DNA of 9,819 bases from Fodinibacter sp045807225 (GCA_045807225.1 JBJMHU010000210.1:1-9819); one strand, 5' to 3'. Positions 1 to 6,051 are shown, numbered from the stretch's first letter. Notes: a model not told the origin generated them from the sequence alone. Made by a program: numbers and translations.

Positions 1-1
1 C

Positions 2-151
2 GGGCTCGACATCGCCACCCAGAGCGTGACGAGCACCGGTGAGGGACCGGCAGTCCTGGTGTCCAGCCCGGACTTCACCGACCGAGCGGGCAACACCACG
101 ACCTCGGCCGGCGCCGTCACGAAGACCTTGAAGATCGACAAGACGCGCCCC
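2..151 (+). repeat. Direct repeat copy 1 within surface-protein gene
   Basis: Bases 2-151 align with 488-631 (offset 486 bases, 162 codons, then a 6-base indel). The first ~100 bases are roughly 85% identical by eye, including the stretches encoding SSPxFTDRAGNTT. Most differences are scattered substitutions, which fits tandem domain duplication under protein-level constraint. The copy continues beyond the left edge. Confidence 0.75.
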
Positions 152-1195
152 GAGGCGCCGAGCGTCTCGCTCAGCACCTCGGCCGGCACGACCGGCTGGC
201 ACACCACCTCCGTCAAGGTCACCTTCGAGGCGGCGGGCGACGAGGGCAGTGGCATCGCCACCTGCACCGGCCCCGTCACCGTTGACGCGGACACCGCAGA
301 GCAGATCGTCTCCGGCACCTGCACCGACAAGGCCGGGCTCGTCAGCGAGGAGAAGAAGGTGACGGTCAAGCTCGACCGTGGCGCCCCGGTCGTCAGCCAG
401 AGCGTGGTCACCTCCGGTGCTGCCGGCAAGGACGGGTGGTACACCAGCGACGTCGATGTGGAGTTCACCGCCACCGACGCGCTCTCCGGGCTCGACAGCG
501 CCACCCGCACGGTGACGAGCTCCGGTGAGGGGCCGGAGGTCGTGGTGTCCAGCCCGGCCTTCACCGACCGTGCGGGGAACACCACCCCGGCCGGCACCGT
601 GAAGAAGACCGTCAAGGTCGACAAGACGGCGCCCGCCGTACCAACCCTGGCCGGCGGAACGTCCGGCAGCATCTACTTCGGCGACGCCCTGACCACGCCC
701 ACCTGCACCTCCTCCGACAGCGGCTCCGGGCTCGCGTCCTGCGTCGTGACGGGCGACGGTGATGGGGTCGGCAGTCACACCTGGACCGCCACGGCTACCG
801 ACAACGTCGGTCGCCGCAGCACCGCGACGATGCCGTACAAGGTGTTGGGCTGGACCGCCAAGGACTTCACCGCACCCATCGACATGGGTGGTGTCTTCAA
901 CACGGTCAAGGGGGGCAGCACCGTCCCGGCCAAGTTCGAGGTGTTCGCCGGCTCGAAGGAGCTCACCGACACCAGCCTCGTGACGCTGAACAGCAAGAAG
1001 ATCAGCTGCACCACGTCGGCGCCGACCGACGACGTGGAGATGCTGGCATCCGGCAGCACCTCCCTGAGGTACGACACGGCCGCCGGGCAGTTCCAGTACA
1101 ACTGGAAGCTCCCCACTGGTGCGGGCACCTGCTACGAGCTGAAGATGACGGCCAAGGACGGCTCGTTCGTCACGGCGAACTTCAAGCTCAAGTAG
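2..1195 (+). CDS. C-terminal part of repetitive secreted surface protein with PxKF domain (5' truncated by window edge)
   Basis: The frame is open from base 2 to TAG at 1193-1195, so the true start lies upstream; the GTG at 26 falls inside a repeat and is not a credible start. The visible part is a chain of Ig-like/bacterial-repeat units rich in Thr, Ser, Gly and Asp. Linkers of the type DKTxPxxP occur near 137-160 and 620-640, with a related LDRGAP linker near 371-388. Units of the form TDxxSGLxxA...FTDRAGNTT occur twice. The last ~115 residues (about 850-1192) match the actinobacterial PxKF C-terminal domain: a GG-VFNTVKGGSTVPAKF core, paired cysteines (ISC...GTC), a YDxxxGQFxYxWK strand and a final ANFKLK. 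No sortase LPxTG motif or C-terminal membrane helix is present, so attachment or secretion of the free protein is unresolved. Such proteins are extracellular and often carry enzymatic or adhesive domains further N-terminal, which cannot be seen here. Confidence 0.85.
   Translation, partial: GLDIATQSVTSTGEGPAVLVSSPDFTDRAGNTTTSAGAVTKTLKIDKTRPEAPSVSLSTSAGTTGWHTTSVKVTFEAAGDEGSGIATCTGPVTVDADTAEQIVSGTCTDKAGLVSEEKKVTVKLDRGAPVVSQSVVTSGAAGKDGWYTSDVDVEFTATDALSGLDSATRTVTSSGEGPEVVVSSPAFTDRAGNTTPAGTVKKTVKVDKTAPAVPTLAGGTSGSIYFGDALTTPTCTSSDSGSGLASCVVTGDGDGVGSHTWTATATDNVGRRSTATMPYKVLGWTAKDFTAPIDMGGVFNTVKGGSTVPAKFEVFAGSKELTDTSLVTLNSKKISCTTSAPTDDVEMLASGSTSLRYDTAAGQFQYNWKLPTGAGTCYELKMTAKDGSFVTANFKLK
488..631 (+). 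repeat. Direct repeat copy 2 within surface-protein gene
   Basis: This is the second copy of the Ig-like unit that begins at base 2. It encodes SGLDSATRTVTSSGEGPE... and ends in the VKVDKTAP linker. One differently diverged unit lies between the copies (about 160-390), so the repeat period is two domains. Confidence 0.75.
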
Positions 1196-1214
1196 CGCAA
1201 CTGCGAAACCCGAA

Positions 1215-1247
1215 GAGGCCCGCCCGGCAACTCGCCGGGAGGGCCTC
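1215..1247 (+). terminator. Stem-loop terminator after PxKF surface-protein gene
   Basis: The arms 1215-1228 and 1234-1247 form a 14-bp stem with one mismatch around a 5-base loop (aactc), starting 20 bases after the TAG. No U-tract follows, as is common for actinobacterial hairpin terminators. It insulates the surface-protein gene from the regulator gene downstream. Confidence 0.75.
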
Positions 1248-1332
1248 GGCATACCCGACGTCACGCGGGTCGAGGACCCTGCCAGTCTGCCCGCTGGAGC
1301 GGAGCGTCTCGGACAGGGCGACCTCGACTTTC

Positions 1333-1346
1333 CAGGTCCGGACCTG
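1333..1346. promoter_or_regulatory. 14-bp perfect palindrome upstream of AraC-family gene
   Basis: CAGGTCCGGACCTG is its own reverse complement. It lies between the expected -35 position and the TACTCT -10 candidate, 37 bases ahead of the start codon. That placement suits a repressor site that blocks RNA polymerase. Which protein binds is unknown; autoregulation is possible, although AraC proteins more often bind direct repeats. Confidence 0.4.
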
Positions 1347-1351
1347 CTCCC

Positions 1352-1357
1352 TACTCT
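1352..1357 (+). promoter_or_regulatory. Candidate -10 box for AraC-family gene
   Basis: TACTCT fits the actinobacterial TAnnnT -10 pattern and lies 25 bases before the ATG, giving a predicted transcript start near 1364 and a short leader that contains the GAAGG ribosome-binding site (1372-1376). No good -35 hexamer is visible, only TTTCCA-like sequence near 1329. Confidence 0.4.
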
Positions 1358-1382
1358 GGGAGAACTGACTCGAAGGTGACCC

Positions 1383-2486
1383 ATGCCTGCACTGATCCGT
1401 TCGGCCGTGCTCACCGGGTACCTGGGCCTGGCCGGGTCCCTCGGCCTGGATGGGGCCCAGCTGATGCGCGACGCCGGTCTGAACCCCGACGACCTCTTCG
1501 TTCCGGACCAGTGGGTCCCCGCCGCCTCCGTGGCCCGGCTCCTCGACGCCACCGCCACCGAAGCGGGACAGGAGGACTTCGGGGTCAGGCTCGCGGAGCG
1601 ACGCCAGCTGTCCACCCTGGGGCCCTTGAGCCTGGTGCTGCGGGAGGAGCCGGATCTCCGCAGCGTGCTGAGCCTCATGATGCGTTACGAGTACGCCTAC
1701 AACGAAGCCATGCGCATGGGCATCGATGAGTCCGACGGGCTGGCGACGATCCGGATGTGGCTCGAGTTCGGCGAGCCCGCCCCAGAAGCACAGGCGCTCG
1801 GGCTGGGGGTCGCGGCGCTCCACGGCATCCTCCTGCAGTGCGCCGGACCGCAGTGGCAGGCTGTCGCGGTCTGCTTCCAGAGCCCGGCCCCCGCCGACCT
1901 CGACGCGGTCCGACGGATGCTGGGCGACGAGCTGCATTTCGACCATGAGTTCACCGGAATCGTTCTGCGCGTCAGCGACCTCGACACGACCAACGTCCTT
2001 GCCGACCCACTCCTTCGCCCGTATGCCCAGCAGTACCTCGCAGCGGTCGTGTCGCCGCGCGCGCCCACGACGACACACCAGGTCAGGGAGCTCGTCGAGT
2101 TCTTCATGCCGCTCGGGAAGTGCACGCTGGCCAACGTCGCGCTCGCGCTGGACCTCGACCGCAGGACCCTCCAACGTCATCTCACCAGCGAAGGGGAGTC
2201 GTTCACGTCGATCCTGCACGCGAGCCGCGCAGACTTCGCCAAGCACTACCTCGCCGCCGATCGGTACTCGATGACCGACATCTCGGCCCGCCTCGGCTTC
2301 GACAGTCCCAGCGCCTTCCACCTCTGGTTCGAGCAACAGTTCGGAGTGAGCCCCGGCAAGTGGCGTGAAACCGCCACCGCGGCGTCGCCGGCCTCGACTC
2401 CTGACCAGGGTCTGCCTCACCACCCCCAGGAGCCGGGAACCCCCTTGAACGGGCCGACGACCCGCGAGGTGATCCAGCCGCCGTAG
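1383..2486 (+). CDS. AraC-family transcriptional regulator (arabinose-binding-like N domain plus HTH)
   Basis: This is a 367-residue cytoplasmic DNA-binding regulator. The ATG at 1383 is preceded by GAAGG at a suitable distance and begins the family-typical N-terminus. Residues ~18-210 resemble the arabinose-binding/OruR-type N domain (LMRDAGLNPDDL...P...LL; FGVRLAERRQLSTLGPLSLVLREEPDLRSVL). Residues ~232-330 form the AraC HTH: a first HTH at ~247-270 (TLANVALALDLDRRTLQRHL) and a second at ~297-322 (MTDISARLGFDSPSAFHLWF), followed by the usual G-SPGKWRE end. The family normally stops within ~15 residues of that motif. Here ~37 extra Pro/Gly/Thr-rich residues follow, and the final 70 bases overlap the DUF427 gene on the other strand. 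That tail looks like run-through, not a domain. The effector and target genes are unknown; the adjacent promoter palindrome suggests local control. Confidence 0.9.
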   Translation: MPALIRSAVLTGYLGLAGSLGLDGAQLMRDAGLNPDDLFVPDQWVPAASVARLLDATATEAGQEDFGVRLAERRQLSTLGPLSLVLREEPDLRSVLSLMMRYEYAYNEAMRMGIDESDGLATIRMWLEFGEPAPEAQALGLGVAALHGILLQCAGPQWQAVAVCFQSPAPADLDAVRRMLGDELHFDHEFTGIVLRVSDLDTTNVLADPLLRPYAQQYLAAVVSPRAPTTTHQVRELVEFFMPLGKCTLANVALALDLDRRTLQRHLTSEGESFTSILHASRADFAKHYLAADRYSMTDISARLGFDSPSAFHLWFEQQFGVSPGKWRETATAASPASTPDQGLPHHPQEPGTPLNGPTTREVIQPP

Positions 2487-2920
2487 AAGCCGCCCTCCTG
2501 CGGCTGCACCACCTCGCCGTTCACCGCGCACCGCTCCACGGCACCCGGCATCACCGCCACGAACCCGGCGATGCCCTCGAAGCCCGTGCTCGGGGTGGGG
2601 TACGTCCACGCGGCGCGCGGCGCGACGGCATCCCCGCCGAGAACGTCGAAGTACGCGGCCCGGCCCTTGAACTCGCACCACGACGAGCCCTCGGCGGCGC
2701 GCAGCGCACCCGGCACGAAGTCGTCGGCCGGCAGGTAGTAGGTCGGGGGGTGGCTGGTCTCGAGCACCCGCAGGGACCGGGTCGACGCGGCGATGCGTGC
2801 GCCCCCCAGCCACACCTCGACGCTCTCGGCGCTGGGCTCGACGCGGGGCGGGCGGGGATAGCCCCACACCGACTCCTGCCCCGGCCCGGGGATGTCGGGC
2901 ACCGGATGCCGCGCCACCAT
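2417..2920 (-). CDS. DUF427 family protein
   Basis: This is a 167-residue protein of the DUF427 family, small soluble beta-rich proteins of unknown biochemical role that are common in actinobacteria and proteobacteria. Diagnostic stretches are VWLGGARIAASTRSLRVLETSHPPTYYLP (residues ~36-64), WCEFKGRAAYFDV (~81-93), the AAWTYPTP segment (~103-110), and a C-terminal GGFYGGWI...GPFKGVPGSWGW that is complete. The ATG at 2920 is chosen because it overlaps the stop of the upstream LURP-type gene in TGATG, a coupled start. The frame remains open further upstream, but there it is an Arg-rich shadow of the LURP gene. Its last 70 bases are antisense to the tail of the convergent AraC gene. It is probably co-transcribed with the LURP and SHOCT genes. 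Confidence 0.88.
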   Translation of the reverse strand: MVARHPVPDIPGPGQESVWGYPRPPRVEPSAESVEVWLGGARIAASTRSLRVLETSHPPTYYLPADDFVPGALRAAEGSSWCEFKGRAAYFDVLGGDAVAPRAAWTYPTPSTGFEGIAGFVAVMPGAVERCAVNGEVVQPQEGGFYGGWITSRVVGPFKGVPGSWGW

Positions 2921-3432
2921 CAGTCCCGCTCGACCCAGCGGTCGACGGCCCAGACGATCGCGAAGGCCAGGCCCGGGTCGGCGCCGTCGGCGACGTCGAC
3001 GGTGTACTTGTCGCGCACGGTGACCCACTTCTGGGTGATCCGCACGACGTCGTTCCCGCCGCTGGTGACGGTGTAGTTCTTCTCGATGAACTGCCCGGTG
3101 AGCTGCCAGGGCTCACCGTTGGCCATCTCCATCGTCATCTTGTCCTTGACCATCGAGAACTTCTTCGCCTTGAGCGAGGCCACCTCGGTGCCCGACGCGT
3201 CGGTGATCGACATCTTCTTGGGGATGCCGAGCAGGTGGCCCTTGACGCTGTAGATCACGCTGCCGTCGGCGGCCTGCACCTCGGCCTTGGGGCGGGGCCC
3301 GAGCTTGCCGTCGACGAAGAACAGCTGCGCCTCGGTGTCGGGGTCGAGAACCGCGAAGTCGCGGCCGGCGCCGAACCTGCTCTTCATGAGGAACCGGGTG
3401 AAGCCGGCGGGGCCTGCGGGGATGTCGCCCAT
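2920..3432 (-). CDS. LURP-one-related / tubby-like protein (phospholipid scramblase-like fold)
   Basis: This is a 170-residue protein with the LURP-one pattern: FLMKSRFGAGRDFAVLDPD, AQLFFVDGKLG near residues 36-45, DGSVIYSVKGHLLGIPKKMSI near 57-76, a LKAKKFSMVKDKMTME strand pair, ITQKWVTVRDKYTVDV near 132-147, and a hydrophobic final helix (AFAIVWAVDRWVE). The family has a tubby-like beta-barrel with a central helix. Bacterial members (YxjI type) have no established reaction; membrane or phosphoinositide association is known for tubby and scramblase relatives only. Two starts are possible. The ATG at 3432 is chosen because GGAGG lies 8 bases upstream and a TACGCT promoter candidate would give a leader including it. 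The ATG at 3447 would add five residues (MEART). The stop overlaps the DUF427 start by one base. Confidence 0.85.
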   Translation of the reverse strand: MGDIPAGPAGFTRFLMKSRFGAGRDFAVLDPDTEAQLFFVDGKLGPRPKAEVQAADGSVIYSVKGHLLGIPKKMSITDASGTEVASLKAKKFSMVKDKMTMEMANGEPWQLTGQFIEKNYTVTSGGNDVVRITQKWVTVRDKYTVDVADGADPGLAFAIVWAVDRWVERD

Positions 3433-3462
3433 GGTGCGCGCCTCCATCGAGAGTGGGCTCCC

Positions 3463-3468
3463 AGCGTA
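3463..3468 (-). promoter_or_regulatory. Candidate -10 box for LURP-DUF427 pair
   Basis: On the minus strand TACGCT lies in the 74-base gap after the SHOCT gene. It predicts a transcript start near 3456 and a leader of ~24 bases containing the GGAGG of the 3432 start. The same hexamer occurs at the leaderless HK1 start (5999-6004). No convincing -35 is visible, so LURP-DUF427 may be read from an internal promoter, from the SHOCT promoter, or from both. Confidence 0.3.
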
Positions 3469-3506
3469 GTCACGGCCCGTCGGCGGGTCGGTGCCGCCGT
3501 TGGGCG

Positions 3507-3806
3507 TCAGCCCCGGCCGAGCCGGCGCAGCGTGCTCACCCGCTGCTCGTACTCCTGCTCGTCGATCTCGCCGGCCGCGAAGCGGCGGGCGAGGTCGCCC
3601 TCGGCCGTCTGCACCGGGTCGCGGTGCGGCGGGCCGCCCCAGCCACGGCGTCGGCCGAACACGCCGAAGACCAGGAACAGGAAGAACGCGAGGAAGAAGA
3701 ACCCGAAGAACGGGATGAAGGGGAACCAGGGGAACCACCCGTAGCCGCCGTTCCAGGGGCCGGGGTGGGCGGACAGGGTGTGCGCGAGGCTCGTGACGGT
3801 CGTCAT
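3507..3806 (-). CDS. SHOCT-domain small membrane protein
   Basis: This is a 99-residue protein. The ATG at 3806 has a near-ideal AAGGAG six bases upstream, and this decides the start over the longer frame that begins at 3974. Residues ~24-50 are one aromatic, Phe-rich membrane segment (WFPWFPFIPFFGFFFLAFFLFLVFGVF written in parts: WFPWFPFIPFF, GFFFLAFFLF, LVFGVF), followed by a basic RRR stop-transfer. Residues ~68-96 are a SHOCT module (EGDLARRFAAGEIDEQEYEQRV), a short C-terminal oligomerisation or membrane-proximal element. The likely topology is a short outside N-terminus, a single helix, and a cytoplasmic SHOCT. SHOCT proteins are often stress-responsive, but no specific function can be assigned. 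It is the first gene of a probable three-gene cluster with LURP and DUF427 proteins. Its upstream region has a strong 5' leader hairpin and palindromic sites. Confidence 0.85.
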   Translation of the reverse strand: MTTVTSLAHTLSAHPGPWNGGYGWFPWFPFIPFFGFFFLAFFLFLVFGVFGRRRGWGGPPHRDPVQTAEGDLARRFAAGEIDEQEYEQRVSTLRRLGRG

Positions 3807-3831
3807 CGGACGCTCCTTGGTGTCGAGGTGC

Positions 3832-3855
3832 TCCCGGTCGACGCTGCGACCGGGA
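3832..3855. promoter_or_regulatory. 9-bp perfect inverted repeat in the SHOCT gene leader
   Basis: The arms 3832-3840 (TCCCGGTCG) and 3847-3855 (CGACCGGGA) pair perfectly around a six-base loop, ending 13 bases upstream of the AAGGAG. It could be an RNA hairpin in the 5' leader or an operator for a dimeric repressor. It is too close to the start codon for a terminator of the upstream gene, unless it acts as an attenuator. Confidence 0.5.
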
Positions 3856-3897
3856 AGGGACGCCGTCCATCCTTCACCGGGCCGGGGGCCGTGCGAA

Positions 3898-3910
3898 TCC
3901 CCCTGGGGGA
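3898..3910. promoter_or_regulatory. Near-palindrome upstream of SHOCT gene
   Basis: TCCCCC and GGGGGA flank a single T (13 bases). It sits ~95 bases upstream of the SHOCT start, between the leader hairpin and the weak TACTCC-like site at 3922-3937. It may be an operator, but short C/G runs are common at this base composition. Confidence 0.25.
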
Positions 3911-3958
3911 GGCACCTGCCGCACTCCCCCGGCGGTAGGCGTCGGTCCCGCTCCCCGT

Positions 3959-4049
3959 GCGAAGTCAGGAGCACTTCGCGGGCGCAGGAGGTTCTCGCCG
4001 GGTCAGGGGCGTGTCCGGCCCTGACTCGGCGGAGTGGTCCTGACTTCGC
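3959..4049. terminator. Nested inverted-repeat cluster between RR1 and SHOCT genes
   Basis: The outer 12-base arms 3959-3970 (GCGAAGTCAGGA) and 4038-4049 (TCCTGACTTCGC) are perfect reverse complements, separated by 67 bases. Inside them GTCAGGG (4002-4008) pairs with CCCTGAC (4019-4025). ACTTCGC recurs at 3973-3979, giving an alternative 7-bp hairpin with 3959-3965. The block begins 10 bases past the stop codon of the RR1 gene on the minus strand, so the simplest reading is a bipartite terminator for the two-component operon. Four copies of GTCAGG/CCTGAC in 90 bases would also suit a protein-binding cluster. Confidence 0.5.
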
Positions 4050-4058
4050 GGGGTTGGC

Positions 4059-4733
4059 TCAGTCGTCCGACCAGCCGGGGCGCACCAGGCCCGACTCGTA
4101 GGCGAGCACCACGAGCTGGGCTCGGTCGCGCACGTGCAGCTTGACCATGGCCCGTGAGACGTGGGTCTTGGCGGTCGAGGGCGAGACCACCAGCCGGTCG
4201 GCGATGGCGTCGTTCGACAGTCCCTCACCGACCAGGGCGACGACCTCCCGCTCCCGGTCGGTGAGCGGGGAAAGCCGCTCGGCCGCCCGCCCGGCTCCCG
4301 GACGGCTGCGCGAGGCGAACTCGCCGATCAGCCGGCGGGTCACCCGGGGAGACAGCAGCGCGTCGCCGCCGGCCACCGCCCGCACCGCCCGGAGCAGCTC
4401 GGTGGGCTCGGTGTCCTTGACCAGGAACCCGCTGGCCCCGGCCCGGATCGCCTCGAAGACGTACTCGTCGAGGTCGAAGGTCGTCAGCACGACCACCCGG
4501 GTGCCGGCCAGGGCCGGCTCCGCCGCGATGAGGCGGGTCGCCACGAGGCCGTCGGTGCCCGGCATCCGGATGTCCATCAGCACCACGTCGGGGTGCAGGG
4601 CGCGCACGAGGTCGAGCGCGGCCTGCCCGTCGCCGGCCTCGCCGAGCACGGTGATGTCGGGCTCGTTGTCGAGCAGCGCACGCAGACCCGCGCGCAGCAG
4701 GGCCTGGTCGTCGGCGAGCACGACCCCGATCAC
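4059..4733 (-). CDS. NarL/FixJ-type response regulator RR1 (partner of HK1)
   Basis: This 224-residue protein is a two-domain cytoplasmic transcription factor. The receiver domain (residues 1-~120) has acidic pocket D8/D9, phospho-acceptor D54 in VVLMDIRMPG, switch T84 and invariant K106 in SGFLVKD. The LuxR-type HTH (~155-215) reads LTDREREVVALVGEGLSN-DAIADRLVVSPSTAKTHVSRAMVKL. All catalytic residues are present, so it should be phosphorylated by the neighbouring kinase and bind DNA as a dimer. The GTG start at 4733 overlaps the TGA of the HK1 gene in GTGA. No ribosome-binding site of its own is visible, so translation is coupled. The inverted-repeat cluster beyond its stop probably ends the operon. 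The target regulon is unknown; the best local candidate site is the palindrome at 6052-6067. Confidence 0.93.
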   Translation of the reverse strand: MIGVVLADDQALLRAGLRALLDNEPDITVLGEAGDGQAALDLVRALHPDVVLMDIRMPGTDGLVATRLIAAEPALAGTRVVVLTTFDLDEYVFEAIRAGASGFLVKDTEPTELLRAVRAVAGGDALLSPRVTRRLIGEFASRSRPGAGRAAERLSPLTDREREVVALVGEGLSNDAIADRLVVSPSTAKTHVSRAMVKLHVRDRAQLVVLAYESGLVRPGWSDD

Positions 4734-5992
4734 GAGGCCGCCGCCGTCGGGAAGCTGGCGACGACGCGCAGCCCGCCGAGCGGTGACGGTGCGAGACGCA
4801 CCTCGGCGCCCAGGGCGGCGGCCCGCTCCCGCATCCCCCGGATGCCGTTGCCCTCGGGCAGCGCGTCGACGTCACCGACGCCCCGGCCGTCGTCGTCGAC
4901 GGTGACGACCAGCCGGCCGGGCCGGTGCTCGACCGCGACCTCGGCGCGGCTCGCCCGGGCGTGCCGCACCACGTTGGTGACGGCCTCCTGCACCACCCGG
5001 TAGGCGGCCAGCTCGACGCCGGGCGGCAGCGGTTGTGGGATGCCGGTCGTGCGGGTCGTGAGGTCCAGGCCCGCGAGCCGGGATCGCGCGACAAGGTCGT
5101 CGAGCGCGGCCAGGCTCGCGGCGGGATGGCGCGGGGCCGGCCCGTCGCCCTCGCGCAGCACCTCGATCAGCGAGCGCAGCTCGACCAGCGCCTCCTTGCT
5201 CGCCCCCTTGATGACCTGCAGCGCCTCGTCGACCTGCTCCGGGTGGGTGCCGCGCAGGTGCAGCGCGACCGACGCCTGCACGTTGATGAGCGACATGTGG
5301 TGGGCGACGACGTCGTGCAGCTCGCGGGCGATCCGCAGCCGCTCCTCCCCCTCGCGGCGCCGGCGCTGCTCGGCCATGGCCCGCCGGTGGCTCGCCGCGC
5401 GCTCGCCCCGGACCCGGCCCACCTCGGCCAGCGCGAGCACGAGCAGCGCCCAGGCGAGGGTCGCGGCGGCGGCACCCCACGACCAGCTCCGACCGGGATC
5501 GAGCGCCACCGCGACGGCGTGGGCGGTCAGCACTCCCCCGGCGACGAGCCAGGCGACCAGCCGGTGACCGGTCACCACGGCGGCGACCAGGGCGACCGCG
5601 AGCGAGAGCACGACCGGGCCGTAGGGGTAGCCCAGCACCAGGTAGGCCGCCGTCACGGCCCCCACCACCACCGTCACGACTGGAACCCGGGCGCGCGTCA
5701 CCAGGGCCAGTGCGACCGGACCGGCCAGCAGCAGCACCACCGCGAGCAGGTCGAGGGAGCGCCGTTCCGGCTGGGCGCGGGCGGCGCCGAGACTGCCCAG
5801 CAGCTGCACCCCCGCGAGCGCGACGGCCAGGACCACCTGCGGCGGCCGGCCCGCGCCCCACGGGCCGCGGCCCGCCCACGGCGGGCCGAACCCGGCATCC
5901 GGCGGGGTGGTCCCGGCATCCGGCACCGCTGCGCGACTTCCCGCGCGGTTGCCGACCGGCGCGGGTGGCGTGCGGGGGGTGGGCCCGGGCAT
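4730..5992 (-). CDS. DesK-type sensor histidine kinase HK1
   Basis: This is a 420-residue integral-membrane sensor kinase. Residues 1-51 are a Pro/Gly/Ala-rich cytoplasmic tail with a short heptad repeat (PDAGTTP, PDAGFGP). About six hydrophobic segments follow at ~52-72, 82-100, 104-122, 126-142, 146-166 and 171-192. A charged linker or coiled coil (~195-222) leads to the HisKA_3 dimerisation domain with phospho-acceptor H226 in ARELHDVVAHHMS. The ATPase shows an N box with N340 (QEAVTNVVRHA), a G1 box DDDGRGVG at ~366-373 and a G2 box GNGIRGMRER at ~381-390. No extracellular sensing domain is visible, so it probably senses membrane state or acts with a membrane partner. The ATG at 5992 has no Shine-Dalgarno, but TACGCT ends six bases before it, which predicts a leaderless mRNA. 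The stop overlaps RR1 by GTGA. Confidence 0.92.
   Translation of the reverse strand: MPGPTPRTPPAPVGNRAGSRAAVPDAGTTPPDAGFGPPWAGRGPWGAGRPPQVVLAVALAGVQLLGSLGAARAQPERRSLDLLAVVLLLAGPVALALVTRARVPVVTVVVGAVTAAYLVLGYPYGPVVLSLAVALVAAVVTGHRLVAWLVAGGVLTAHAVAVALDPGRSWSWGAAAATLAWALLVLALAEVGRVRGERAASHRRAMAEQRRRREGEERLRIARELHDVVAHHMSLINVQASVALHLRGTHPEQVDEALQVIKGASKEALVELRSLIEVLREGDGPAPRHPAASLAALDDLVARSRLAGLDLTTRTTGIPQPLPPGVELAAYRVVQEAVTNVVRHARASRAEVAVEHRPGRLVVTVDDDGRGVGDVDALPEGNGIRGMRERAAALGAEVRLAPSPLGGLRVVASFPTAAAS
5891..5924 (-). repeat. 13-base direct repeat in HK1 N-terminal tail
   Basis: CCCGGCATCCGGC occurs at 5891-5903 and exactly again at 5912-5924. The 21-base period preserves the frame and encodes two PDAG-containing heptads. 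It is a small tandem duplication in a low-complexity part of the kinase and could vary in copy number between strains. Confidence 0.6.
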
Positions 5993-5998
5993 GTGACC

Positions 5999-6004
5999 AG
6001 CGTA
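5999..6004 (-). promoter_or_regulatory. -10 box of probable leaderless HK1-RR1 promoter
   Basis: On the minus strand TACGCT is followed by six bases (GGTCAC) and then the ATG at 5992. This places the expected transcript start on the A of the start codon, the usual geometry of actinobacterial leaderless genes. There is no Shine-Dalgarno before this ATG, which agrees. No good -35 is visible, consistent with dependence on an activator. Confidence 0.55.
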
Positions 6005-6051
6005 GGGACGCCGGGGGCCGGCGGTCGTCCTGCCGGCGGCGGCGGTGCGGC

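Noticed and set aside
1188..3116. 642-codon open frame on the minus strand across the AraC gene
   Set aside because: Arg/Gly/Ala-rich translation with no domain. It covers the well-supported AraC gene antisense, and its left part is the shadow of DUF427 in another frame. It is an artefact of high GC.
2797..3744. 315-codon open frame on the plus strand over the LURP/SHOCT genes
   Set aside because: The translation is the typical antisense pattern of a high-GC gene (LLGDPHDVVPAAGDGVV...). The minus strand carries recognisable LURP and SHOCT proteins with ribosome-binding sites.
3807..3974. Longer SHOCT protein starting at 3974
   Set aside because: The extra 56 residues are non-hydrophobic filler across the leader hairpin and palindromes. 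AAGGAG at ideal spacing identifies 3806.
5531..5543. CACTCCCCCGGCG inside HK1 as a third RR1 site
   Set aside because: It lies in coding sequence and has no right arm. Recorded only because it weakens the case for the site at 3922-3937.
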